From: DASWIG01 sp965371445
Lineage (GTDB): Bacteria > Acidobacteriota > Thermoanaerobaculia > Multivoradales > J023
Length of the DNA stretch: 53,685 nucleotides
Reading direction: 5' to 3'
Assembly: GCA_965371445.1 (NCBI GenBank)
Contig: CBDUYN010000053.1
Coordinates: 1 to 53,685, forward strand
Numbering within the stretch: position 1 is the first letter of the stretch; each line of letters begins with the position of its first letter. The position numbers and the translations under genes are program-made. This document shows, piece by piece, positions 17,090 to 25,144 of this stretch. The notes under the pieces are model-generated. The model ran no database searches. It had not been told where the DNA came from and worked only from the letters and a program-made list of their open reading frames with translations.

Positions 17090-17106
17090 CTGGCACAAAT
17101 CTTGCT
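17090..17106 (+). promoter_or_regulatory. Sigma-54 (RpoN) promoter
   Basis: CTGGCACAAATCTTGCT matches the consensus YTGGCAC-N5-TTGCW at every conserved position, with the GG and GC dinucleotides correctly spaced. It faces the M4 protease gene, giving a leader of about 165 nt. Confidence 0.75.
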
Positions 17107-17222
17107 TTTATAGCGGGAAGTAACCGTGAAGCGAGAAGCGGATCCCAGAGGGAGTGTCCACACCGTCGTTCGCCGAACCAACCGGCCGAGTCACAGCAGG
17201 TACTCTCAGTTGCTGATTCTCT

Positions 17223-17241
17223 GAGCCACGGTTCGTGGCTC
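17223..17241 (+). promoter_or_regulatory. Leader hairpin upstream of the M4 protease start
   Basis: GAGCCACG-GTT-CGTGGCTC forms a perfect 8-bp stem with a 3-nt loop, 42 nt before the ATG and just upstream of the AGGAGA ribosome site. It may stabilise the transcript or regulate translation. Confidence 0.4.
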
Positions 17242-17283
17242 TCTGAGCACCGCAAGTGGTTCGCCCACCTTCAGGAGAATTCC

Positions 17284-20200
17284 ATGTATAGAAATCATCC
17301 GCAGCTGCGAGCCGTCGCGATCCTCGTGACCCTCGTCTTCGCCGCCACCCTCGCCTCGGCGCAGGGGGATTCACCAAGGGCCCTCGATCCGCAGGGCATC
17401 CAAAAGCTCGTCGACCAGACCGGTGGCGAGGCACGGGTAAGCCTCGACCGGCACACCGGTGCGGCGCGCTTCGTCCGCCTGCCCTCCGGGAACCTACAAC
17501 TGGCAGTTCCGCCGAAGGCCTCGACCCGGGCACGGGCGGAGGCTTTCTTCCGCGAGTACGGCAGCATCTTTGGCATGACAGAGGTCGCCAGCGAGCTGCG
17601 AGCCCAACGGACGTGGCGCGACGGCCTGGGCGGTGAGCACGAGGTCTTCCAGCAGAGCTACCGCGGTGTCCCGGTGTTCGGTGCCGAGCTCCGCGCTCAC
17701 TTCCACAGGGGCAGGCTGACCGTGGTCAACGGTACGTTTCTTCCCGGGCTGAAGCTCGACACGGTCCCGGTCCTGAGCCTGGGGGCGGCACAAGAGATCG
17801 CGCTCCACACGGTCGCCGGCCAGCAGGACGAGTCCATCTACAAGCAGCGGGGCGATTTGCGGGAAGAGGAGTATCTGCAAAGCAAAGCTGCCGCTTTCGG
17901 GCTCACCGCCGCTTCGAACACCCTGTACGTGTTCCGCGCCGGCCTCCTGATGGGCGCGCCCGGCCGCGACCACCTGGTCTACGAGGTGGAAGTCGTCAAC
18001 CCGAAGAGGACCCTCCGGGAATTCGTCTACGTCGACGCTCACACCGGAGCCGTCGTCGACCAGATCACCGGCATCCACGAGGCCCTGGACCGCGAGATCT
18101 ATGAAGGCAGCCTGGCGAATCTGGTCTGGGATGAAAGCAACGGCGATCCGAATCCCATTCCGATGGGTTGGGCCGGGGGCACCCCCCAACAGATCATCGA
18201 CTGGCAGGACGAGCTCGACGGCGCCGGGGAGACCTACTACTTCTTCGCCAGCATGACCGCCGGCGCCTACCTGTCCTACGATGGGGTCGACGCCACCATG
18301 CTCACCGTCAACAACGACCCCACCATCAACTGTCCCAACGCCAACTGGAACGGTACCTCCACCAACTACTGCACCGGCGTCACCGGCGACGACACGGTGG
18401 CCCACGAGTGGGGCCACGCCTACACCGAGTACACCAACAACCTGATCTACCAATGGCAGTCGGGGGCCTTGAACGAGTCCTACTCCGACTTCTGGGGCGA
18501 GGGGGTCGACTTCTTGAACGGCCGCGGCACGGACGCGCCCAACACTCTCCGCTCGACCGGTGGATGCTCGATCCACGGCTCCGGTGCCCCCAGCGTCGAC
18601 AATTCCTACCGCTGGCTCTCCGGCGAGGACGACCCGGCCTTCAACGGCGCCATCCGCGACCTGTGGAACCCGAACTGCTACGGCGACCCCGGTAAGGTCA
18701 CGGACTCCCAGTACTGGTGCACCAGCGGCGACAGCGGCGGCGTGCACACCAACTCCGGGATTCCCAATCATGCCTTCGCCCTGATGGTCGACGGCGGTAC
18801 CTTCAACAGCTACACCATCACGGGGTTGGGTCTGACCAAGGCGTCCCACATCCACTGGGGGGCCCAGAACCTGCTCACGCCCGCCAGCAACTTCGCTGAC
18901 CACGCCGACGCGCTGGACTCGGCCTGCACCACCTTGACCGGCGTCAACCTTCCCGCCTTGAGCACCACCGTCCCCAACGCCAGCCCCTCGGGGATTATCA
19001 TCACCGCCGCCGACTGCGCGGAAGTGGCCAAGATCAACGACGCGGTCGAGCTCCGCACCCCGGTTTCCCAGTGCAACTTCTCGACGCTGCTCGATCCCAA
19101 CGCGCCGCCGCTGTGCTCCGGCGTGGGGTCGGTTCAGACCGCCTCTTTTGAAGACTTCGAAAGCGGCTCTCTCCCCGCCGGCTGGAGCGTGTCGAGCCAC
19201 GACGTGGCCAATCCGGCGACGTTCGACAACCCCGGCTGGTCGGTCGCCAGCAGCCTGCCGGCGGGCGCGAGCGGCTCGTTCGCGACCTTCGTCCCCGACT
19301 TGAACCAGGGTAACTGCGCGGCCGACGACGAGTCGGGCGCCCTCGCTCTCGACAGCCCGGCGATCGTGCTGCCGGCCGGTGCCCCACCCCACGTGGCTTT
19401 TGACCACTGGGTGGCGACCGAAACCACCTGGGACGGCGGCAACCTCAAGGTGAGCGTCAACGGCGGACCCTGGACGCTCGTACCGAGCGGCGCTTACGAC
19501 TTCAACACCTACAACGACGAGCTCAGCGATCCGCCCGGAAACACCAACCCGCTGGCCAGCGAAGAAGCCTTCACCGGCACCGACGCCGGCTCGAACGGCG
19601 GTAGCTGGGGGCAGTCGCAGGTGGCCCTCTACGGGCTGGCCTTCCCCGGCGACACGGTTCGGCTGCGCTTCGACTTCGGCGTCGACGGCTGCGCCGGCGT
19701 CATCGGCTGGTACGTCGACGACGTCCGGATCTACACCTGCTCGGACGAGCCGTTGCCGATCTGCGGCGACGGACAGCTCGACTTGGGCGAGGCCTGCGAC
19801 GACGGCAACATGAGCGACGGCGACGGCTGCTCCAGCACCTGCCAGGTCGAGGACGGCTGGATCTGCGAAGACCCGATGCCGTCGGGCACGGGGACCAACG
19901 TCGTCGACGACGGCAGCTTCGAGGCCGGTCCCTTCGGAGGCACCTGGAGCGAGTCCTCGACGAATTTCGGCACCCCGATCTGCGACGTCGGCAGCTGCGG
20001 CACCGGCACCGGCACCGGCCCCTCGGACGGCTCCTTCTGGGTCTGGTTCGGCGGCATCGGCACCTATGAAGCCGGGTCCGTCTCGCAGTCGGTCACCATC
20101 CCGGCGACGGCGACCGACCTGACGTTCGACCTGGAGCAGATCGTCTGCGACAGCGGTGCCGACTACATGCAGCTCTTGATCGACGGCAACCAGGAGCTCC

Positions 20201-21318
20201 TCTCGACCGGCTCGAGCGGGCTGTGCGGCGCGCTCGGCTACTCGGCGCAGAGCATCGACGTGACCGCCTACGCCGACGGCGGGACCCACACGCTGACGTT
20301 CTCCTCGGAGATCTTCGCCAACAACGGCGGCGGCACCAACTTCTTCGTCGACGACGTTGTCCTGAGCGACAACGTGCCGAGCGGCTCCACCCCAAGCGTC
20401 TGCACTCCGATCGTCGAAGAGGTGGCCTGCAACGCCGGGATCGTCGGTTTTGACGACGGAATTCCCGGGGCGTGGACGGTCACCGACAACACAGGCCTCG
20501 GCCTCGTCTGGTCAAACATCTCCGGTGCCGGCGAAATCGGCAACTACACCGGCGGCGACGGCGACGCGGCGACCGTCTCCAGTGACGTCCATGGCCCGGC
20601 CGATTTCGACACCGAGCTGATCACCAACGTGTTCAGCCTGGCGGACGTGGTCTCCGCTTCCCTCGACTATCTCGTCAACTACCAGAACTACGCCTTCTTC
20701 GACTTCCTGGACGTCGACGTCTCGACGGACGGCGGAGCCACCTGGACGAACCTGTTGAGCTGGAACGAGGACCACGGCGGTTTCCGCGGCATACCCGGCG
20801 AAGCGGTCTCGATCGACCTCGCCCCTTACCTCGGCGCGAGCAACGTGCAGCTACGCTGGCGCTACTACGACCCGACGAATTGGGACTGGGACTGGTACGC
20901 CCAGGTCGACAACGTCACGCTGACCTGCAACCGGGCGCCCGACTGCGCTTCGGCCACGGCGAGCCCGGACACGCTCTGGTCGCCGGAGCATCAATTCGTG
21001 GCGATCAAGATCGACATCACCGACCCGGACGGGGACGGCGTCACCGTCACCGTCGACAGCATCTTCCAGGACGAGCAAGTGCACACCCCTGGCACCGGGA
21101 GCACCAGCCCGGACGGTCAGGGTGTCGGGACGTCGACGGCCGAGGTCCGCGCCGAGCGTGACGGCGGCGGCAACGGCCGCGTCTACCACATCTCCTTCAC
21201 CGCCGACGACGGCCGGGGCGCCACGTGCTCCGGTGAGGTGCTCGTCGGCGTGCCTCACGACCAGGGAGACGGCGGCGCGGTCGACGACGGAGCGCTTTAT
21301 GACTCGACGCAACCCTAG
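17284..21318 (+). CDS. Large secreted M4 (thermolysin/fungalysin-propeptide) metalloprotease with C-terminal adhesion-like modules
   Basis: 1344 aa from the ATG at 17284 (AGGAGA 6 nt upstream); an open frame 5' of it contains no protein signal. A signal peptide (VAILVTLVFAATLASA) leads an FTP/PepSY propeptide. The catalytic domain has zinc motif HEWGH about residue 374 and the third-ligand motif NESYSDFWGE about 397. Further on are a beta-sandwich near 620-820, a DUF4215 Cys-rich repeat (CGDGQLDLGEACDDGNMSDGDGC), two more beta-sandwich modules and an Ig-like C-terminal segment. It is an extracellular protease, probably processed from a zymogen, and the only gene here with a clear sigma-54 promoter. 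Confidence 0.9.
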   Translation: MYRNHPQLRAVAILVTLVFAATLASAQGDSPRALDPQGIQKLVDQTGGEARVSLDRHTGAARFVRLPSGNLQLAVPPKASTRARAEAFFREYGSIFGMTEVASELRAQRTWRDGLGGEHEVFQQSYRGVPVFGAELRAHFHRGRLTVVNGTFLPGLKLDTVPVLSLGAAQEIALHTVAGQQDESIYKQRGDLREEEYLQSKAAAFGLTAASNTLYVFRAGLLMGAPGRDHLVYEVEVVNPKRTLREFVYVDAHTGAVVDQITGIHEALDREIYEGSLANLVWDESNGDPNPIPMGWAGGTPQQIIDWQDELDGAGETYYFFASMTAGAYLSYDGVDATMLTVNNDPTINCPNANWNGTSTNYCTGVTGDDTVAHEWGHAYTEYTNNLIYQWQSGALNESYSDFWGEGVDFLNGRGTDAPNTLRSTGGCSIHGSGAPSVDNSYRWLSGEDDPAFNGAIRDLWNPNCYGDPGKVTDSQYWCTSGDSGGVHTNSGIPNHAFALMVDGGTFNSYTITGLGLTKASHIHWGAQNLLTPASNFADHADALDSACTTLTGVNLPALSTTVPNASPSGIIITAADCAEVAKINDAVELRTPVSQCNFSTLLDPNAPPLCSGVGSVQTASFEDFESGSLPAGWSVSSHDVANPATFDNPGWSVASSLPAGASGSFATFVPDLNQGNCAADDESGALALDSPAIVLPAGAPPHVAFDHWVATETTWDGGNLKVSVNGGPWTLVPSGAYDFNTYNDELSDPPGNTNPLASEEAFTGTDAGSNGGSWGQSQVALYGLAFPGDTVRLRFDFGVDGCAGVIGWYVDDVRIYTCSDEPLPICGDGQLDLGEACDDGNMSDGDGCSSTCQVEDGWICEDPMPSGTGTNVVDDGSFEAGPFGGTWSESSTNFGTPICDVGSCGTGTGTGPSDGSFWVWFGGIGTYEAGSVSQSVTIPATATDLTFDLEQIVCDSGADYMQLLIDGNQELLSTGSSGLCGALGYSAQSIDVTAYADGGTHTLTFSSEIFANNGGGTNFFVDDVVLSDNVPSGSTPSVCTPIVEEVACNAGIVGFDDGIPGAWTVTDNTGLGLVWSNISGAGEIGNYTGGDGDAATVSSDVHGPADFDTELITNVFSLADVVSASLDYLVNYQNYAFFDFLDVDVSTDGGATWTNLLSWNEDHGGFRGIPGEAVSIDLAPYLGASNVQLRWRYYDPTNWDWDWYAQVDNVTLTCNRAPDCASATASPDTLWSPEHQFVAIKIDITDPDGDGVTVTVDSIFQDEQVHTPGTGSTSPDGQGVGTSTAEVRAERDGGGNGRVYHISFTADDGRGATCSGEVLVGVPHDQGDGGAVDDGALYDSTQP

Positions 21319-21330
21319 TTGAGCCTGGCC

Positions 21331-21361
21331 AAGGGCCGGCGACTCCATGGCCGGCCCTTTC
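21331..21361 (+). terminator. Terminator hairpin after the M4 protease
   Basis: AAGGGCCGGC (21331-21340) pairs perfectly with GCCGGCCCTT (21350-21359) over a 9-nt loop and ends in TTT. It lies 12 nt after the stop codon. Confidence 0.65.
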
Positions 21362-21377
21362 GCCCGAAGCGTGTGAC

Positions 21378-21417
21378 GGGGCGGACCTCAAGACCTGGAG
21401 GTTCGCCCCTTTCTCTT
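21378..21417 (+). terminator. Second terminator-like hairpin
   Basis: GGGGCGGACCTC (21378-21389) pairs with GAGGTTCGCCCC (21398-21409) with one G-U pair, and TTTCTCTT follows. The two in tandem insulate the TPR/CRTAC1 pair from the protease gene. Confidence 0.55.
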
Positions 21418-21427
21418 GGCATCGAGC

Positions 21428-21456
21428 TTGACCCGACAAGGGCGCCAAGCTAGCCT
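21428..21456 (+). promoter_or_regulatory. Sigma-70-like promoter for the TPR/CRTAC1 pair
   Basis: TTGACC (21428-21433), 17 nt, TAGCCT (21451-21456). The predicted transcription start falls at about 21463, practically on the GTG at 21465, suggesting a leaderless message. Confidence 0.45.
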
Positions 21457-21464
21457 GAACGCCC

Positions 21465-22931
21465 GTGGAGATTGTTGTCTGGATGGCGCTCACCAGCCCG
21501 AAGGGCGCACGCAACGCCTGCCGGCTGGCGGCGTTCGCCACCGTCGCGTGGCTCCTGAGCTCGTGCTCGCAGCCGGCGCCGGATCCTCCACCGGCGCCGC
21601 CGCTACCGGCCGACATGAGCGGCTTCGACGCCACAATCGTCGAACGGATCGAAAACGAAGTCGCCGGGCTACGCCGCGACCCGCGCGACGCCGGCCGCTG
21701 GCGGGAGCTGGGGATGATCTACCAGGCCCACCAGCAATTCGACCTCGCGGCGCGGTGCTACCGGCAAAGCTCGGAGCTTGTCTCGGAGGAGCCCCGGACC
21801 CACTTCTACCTGGCGCTCGTCGACCAACGGCTCGGACGCCTGGACGAATCGATCGCCGGCCTGCGGCGTGTCACCGAGCTCGAAGCGAGCTTCGCCCCGG
21901 CCTTCTGGCGGCTCGGGCTCGCGCTACTGGAAAAAGGAGAGCCGGCAGCGGCGCGACAAGCGGTCGAACGCGCCGTCGCGCTCGCGCCCGAGGACGCCGC
22001 GGCCATGCTGGCCCTCGCCCGGGTCCACCTCCAGTCCTCCGCGCCGGAAGCGGCGGCCCGGCTTCTCGAAGACCACCTCGAAGCCCACCCGGACGACCGC
22101 TACGCCCACTTCCTCCTGGGCGGTGCCTACCGCCGTCTGGAGCGCGGCGAGGACGCCGCCCGCCACCTGGCCCTGGGGCAGGGCGCCGAGCCGGTCTGGC
22201 GCGATCCCTGGTCGGAGGAGCTGGAGGAGCGGCGCGCCGGGTTCGGCGCCGCGCTCACTGCCGCGACCGAGCTCCTCAGTACGGAGACCGCCAGGGCGGT
22301 CGCGGAGCTTGAGCGCCTGCGCGGTCGGGAGAGCGAGAACGTCACGGTCCTGATCAACCTCGGGATCGGCTACCGCCGCCTCCAACGCCTGGAGGACTCC
22401 GCCGAGACGCTGCGCGAAGCGGTACGCCGCGAGCCGTCGCGGGGTCTCGCGCACTTCCACCTCGCGGTGACCACCACCGAGCTGGCCCACCAGGACGCCG
22501 ACGCCGCCCTCCTGGCGCAAGCGCTCGAGCACGCCGCGCGCGCCGTCGAGCTGCAGCCCACCTCCACCAAGGGGCACGCCCTGCTCGGCGAGATCCTCGC
22601 CCAGAGCGGCCGCACCGAGGAGGCCGTCGCGTCTTACCGGCTCGCGATCCGCGATCCCCAGGACCTCGCGTGGGTCCACCGCCTGGGCGCGCTGCTCTGC
22701 GAGCTCCAGCGCTGGCAGGAGGCGATCCCGGTGCTTCAAGGCTTTCTCGAACGGCAAGGGGACGACGCCGAGGCCCTCTACCTGCTCGGCGCCGCCCAGG
22801 CCAACTCCGGTGAGGTTGACGACGCCGTCGCCACCCTCCAGCGGGCGACGCGGCTGGCGCCACAGGACCCCAAGATCCGCCAGGCCCTGGACCAGTTGGA
22901 CCAGGCCCGCCAGCAAGGCGCGGAGAGATGA
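21465..22931 (+). CDS. TPR-repeat lipoprotein
   Basis: 488 aa from GTG 21465 (ATG 21483 is an alternative; neither has a ribosome site, which fits the leaderless promoter). A lipobox (VAWLLSSC) precedes about ten TPR units from residue 50 to the end, for example WRELGMIYQAHQQFDLAARC, AEALYLLGAAQANSGEVDDA and VATLQRATRLAPQDPKI. It is a scaffold protein on the periplasmic or outer face. It overlaps the CRTAC1 gene by 4 nt (ATGA), a pairing frequent in acidobacterial and related genomes, but the joint function is not established. Confidence 0.85.
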   Translation: MEIVVWMALTSPKGARNACRLAAFATVAWLLSSCSQPAPDPPPAPPLPADMSGFDATIVERIENEVAGLRRDPRDAGRWRELGMIYQAHQQFDLAARCYRQSSELVSEEPRTHFYLALVDQRLGRLDESIAGLRRVTELEASFAPAFWRLGLALLEKGEPAAARQAVERAVALAPEDAAAMLALARVHLQSSAPEAAARLLEDHLEAHPDDRYAHFLLGGAYRRLERGEDAARHLALGQGAEPVWRDPWSEELEERRAGFGAALTAATELLSTETARAVAELERLRGRESENVTVLINLGIGYRRLQRLEDSAETLREAVRREPSRGLAHFHLAVTTTELAHQDADAALLAQALEHAARAVELQPTSTKGHALLGEILAQSGRTEEAVASYRLAIRDPQDLAWVHRLGALLCELQRWQEAIPVLQGFLERQGDDAEALYLLGAAQANSGEVDDAVATLQRATRLAPQDPKIRQALDQLDQARQQGAER

Positions 22932-24667
22932 GCGTGTCGCCGTCGTCCAAGCTCGGGACCGGGATGCTGGCGGTGCTGATGCTCCTCGCGGCGGGCTGCC
23001 AGCAAGACACCGCCCCACTTCCGGAGGAACCGCACGCCACGACGGCTCCGGCCTGGTTTGTCGAAGCAGCGTCCGAGACGGGGCTCGACTTCGTCCACCG
23101 CACGGGACACGACGGAGAGCGGTTCCTGATGCCAGAGTCGATGTCCGGCGGTGGCGCGCTCTTCGACATGGACGGCGACGGCTTCCTCGACGTCTACCTG
23201 GTGCAGAGCGCCGAACCGCCCGCGGGGTCCGGCCAGCCGGCGGGCAACCGCCTCTACCGCAACCTGGCCGGCGAGACGGATGTCCTCCGCTTCGAGGACG
23301 TCACCGAATCGAGCGGCGCCGGCGACCGCGGTTACGGCACGGGAGTCGCGACCGGGGACTACGACCGGGATGGAGACCTTGACCTCTACGTCACCAACGT
23401 CGGGCCGAACGTCCTGCTGCGCAACGACGGCGGCGGGAGCTTTACCGACGTGACGGATTCGGCCGGCGTCGGCGATCCCGGCTTCGGCGCGAGCGCCGCG
23501 TTTCTCGACGTCGACCACGACGGCGACCTGGACCTCTGGGTGGTCAACTACCTGGTGTGGTCGGCCGAGGTCGAGCGCAGCTGCCGGAACAAGCTTGGCG
23601 AAAGCGACTACTGCGACCCGACCGAGTACGACGCGCCGGCCCAGGACGTCCTCTACAGGAACGACGGCGCCGGAGCTTTCACCGACGTCAGCCGCTCTGC
23701 CGGCCTCACGAGCGCTTTCGGCAACGGCCTGGGCGTCGTCGCCGGCGACTTCGACGGCGACGGCAGGACGGACGTCTTCGTCACCAACGACCGGATGCCG
23801 GATCAGCTGTGGACCCACGTCGGCGACGCGGCGGACGGCGGCGTCGCGCTCGAAGACCACGCGCTTCTCGCCGGCTGCGCCATGGACGACGACGGCAAGG
23901 CCAAGGCGGGCATGGGCGTCGCGTCGGCGGACGTCGACGACGACGGCGACCCGGATTTGATGGTGGTCAACTTCACCGACGAGAGCGACTCTTTTTTTCG
24001 CAACGAGGGGAGCTATTTCACCGACGCCACCGCCCTCTTCGGGCTGGGCGGGACGAGCCGGGCCTTCAACCGCTTCGGCCTCGGCTTCGCCGACTTCGAC
24101 AACGACGGCGTCCTCGACCTCTACGAAGCCACCGGGCGGGTCGCCCGAAGCTCGCCCCGCTACTCGGAGGACCCTTACGCCGAGCCCGGCCTCCTCTTTC
24201 GCGGCACGCTCACCGGGGACGCCCTACGCTTCGAGGAGGTCCTGCCGCGGGGCGGTACCGCGGAGCTTTTGGCCGCCACGAGCCGCGCCGCCGTTTTCGG
24301 CGACGTCGACAACGACGGCGGGATCGACGTCCTGGTGGTCAACCGCGACGGAAGGCCGCACCTGCTTCACAACTCGATCGAAGCCCGCGGCCACTGGATT
24401 CTCTTTCGGGTGCTCGACGAGCGCGGCAGCGACGCGATCGGAGCGGTCGTCCGGCTGCGGCTGGGCGAGCGCCGCGTCACGCGTACCGTACGCACGGCCT
24501 ACAGCTACTGCGCCGCCAACGATCCGCGGGTGCACGTCGGCCTCGGCCCGGCGAGCGGGGTCCGAGAGGTGGAGGTGGAATGGCTCGACGGCAGGCGGGA
24601 GCTTTTTGGGGACTTCGACGCCGATCGGATCGTCACACTGCAGCGCGGACGTGGAGAGCCTGCGTGA
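22928..24667 (+). CDS. CRTAC1-type FG-GAP/VCBS beta-propeller with C-terminal ASPIC/UnbV domain, lipoprotein
   Basis: 579 aa. A lipobox (LLAAGC) precedes an integrin-like FG-GAP propeller with calcium-loop repeats: FDMDGDGFLDVYL, GDYDRDGDLDLYV, DVDHDGDLDLWVV, GDFDGDGRTDVFV, DVDDDGDPDLMVV, DFDNDGVLDLYEA and DVDNDGGIDVLVV. The C-terminal ~100 residues are ASPIC/UnbV (GAVVRLRLGERRVTRTV, VHVGLG, VEWLDG). It is an extracytoplasmic calcium-binding protein translationally coupled to the TPR lipoprotein. Confidence 0.92.
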   Translation: MSVSPSSKLGTGMLAVLMLLAAGCQQDTAPLPEEPHATTAPAWFVEAASETGLDFVHRTGHDGERFLMPESMSGGGALFDMDGDGFLDVYLVQSAEPPAGSGQPAGNRLYRNLAGETDVLRFEDVTESSGAGDRGYGTGVATGDYDRDGDLDLYVTNVGPNVLLRNDGGGSFTDVTDSAGVGDPGFGASAAFLDVDHDGDLDLWVVNYLVWSAEVERSCRNKLGESDYCDPTEYDAPAQDVLYRNDGAGAFTDVSRSAGLTSAFGNGLGVVAGDFDGDGRTDVFVTNDRMPDQLWTHVGDAADGGVALEDHALLAGCAMDDDGKAKAGMGVASADVDDDGDPDLMVVNFTDESDSFFRNEGSYFTDATALFGLGGTSRAFNRFGLGFADFDNDGVLDLYEATGRVARSSPRYSEDPYAEPGLLFRGTLTGDALRFEEVLPRGGTAELLAATSRAAVFGDVDNDGGIDVLVVNRDGRPHLLHNSIEARGHWILFRVLDERGSDAIGAVVRLRLGERRVTRTVRTAYSYCAANDPRVHVGLGPASGVREVEVEWLDGRRELFGDFDADRIVTLQRGRGEPA

Positions 24668-24703
24668 AGCCCGGATCGGGCAAGGCAGGTCGCCCGGCCT
24701 TGG

Positions 24704-24772
24704 ATAGAACCGCTTCATGAGCTCCGCCGTGGCGTCGTTGTCGACCTTTCCAAGGCTCGACGTCACCCTGGC
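24704..24772 (-). pseudogene. Remnant of a CHAT protease C-terminus
   Basis: The minus strand encodes ARVTSSLGKVD then NDATAELMKRFY. This matches 17 of 23 residues of the segment after the catalytic Cys in the intact TPR-CHAT protein encoded at 25145-28168 (ARVMSSLWAVDDKATKELMKRFY). Nothing CHAT-like flanks it, so it is the relic of a second copy. Confidence 0.7.
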
Positions 24773-24818
24773 CGATCTGGCCCGGCTCCGGCGGGACGGC
24801 CCGCCGAAGCTTCTTGTG

Positions 24819-24983
24819 CTACTGGCCTTCGGTCGGAAAGTCGGGATCGCCGTCGTCGGCGTCGGACTGGCTCGGTTCCTCCTCGAAGGAGACTGCACCA
24901 TCGTCCTCCTGGGCGCCGACCCCCTGGGGGTCCGGCGGGGCCACGGCGACGGCTTCTTGGTCATGGGTTGTGTCGTGGGTCAT
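24819..24983 (-). CDS. Small acidic protein, 54 aa, downstream of the ECF-type promoter motif
   Basis: ATG at 24983 is preceded by a perfect AGGAGG ribosome site (AACAGGAGGTAACC). The product is 54 aa, rich in Asp, Glu, Gln, Pro and Gly, with no hydrophobic core (SFEEEPSQSDADDGDPDF), so probably disordered. It lies between the intact TPR-CHAT gene and a CHAT remnant. The shared CTGACCAA-N15-GTCTCA motif stands about 115 nt upstream. It could be a protease substrate, inhibitor or signalling peptide; this is inference. A GC hairpin (CGGCGGG/CCCGCCG) follows the stop. Confidence 0.5.
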   Translation of the reverse strand: MTHDTTHDQEAVAVAPPDPQGVGAQEDDGAVSFEEEPSQSDADDGDPDFPTEGQ

Positions 24984-24985
24984 GG

Positions 24986-25081
24986 TTACCTCCTGTTCAA
25001 AAGTGGGTCGGACAACTCGGCGGCGACCAGCACGAGCATGGCGTCGGCGAGCGTGAGGCCCGTCTTCGGGCTCAGCTGCAT
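24986..25081 (-). CDS. Possible 31-aa leader peptide upstream of the acidic protein
   Basis: The ORF reads MQLSPKTGLTLADAMLVLVA... and ends at a TAA 2 nt before the next ATG, so it would be translationally coupled to the 54-aa gene, whose ribosome site lies in its last codons. An in-frame ATG at 25096 touches the -10 motif and would fall upstream of the transcription start, so the internal ATG at 25081 is preferred. Weakly supported. Confidence 0.25.
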   Translation of the reverse strand: MQLSPKTGLTLADAMLVLVAAELSDPLLNRR

Positions 25082-25096
25082 CACCGGTCTGGCCAT

Positions 25097-25125
25097 TGAG
25101 ACCCGCTTCGGGAGGAATTGGTCAG
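25097..25125 (-). promoter_or_regulatory. Putative ECF-sigma promoter, copy 1 (CTGACCAA-N15-GTCTCA)
   Basis: On the minus strand, CTGACCAA (25125-25118), a 15-nt spacer, then GTCTCA (25102-25097). The same two blocks at the same spacing occur at 31299-31327 and 31353-31381. Block form and spacing fit an ECF sigma promoter (-35 and -10 with a GTCT-type -10). Confidence 0.6.
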
Positions 25126-25144
25126 AAAACTCTGACAGTCAGTG

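Noticed and set aside
17494..20289. 931-codon minus-strand frame across the M4 protease
   Set aside because: Low-complexity Val/Gly/Ala/Arg shadow of a recognised gene with HEWGH and DUF4215 motifs on the plus strand.
25083..25096. ATG at 25096 as the start of a 36-aa gene
   Set aside because: It lies immediately after the GTCTCA element, upstream of any plausible transcription start; an internal ATG is more likely if the ORF is used at all.
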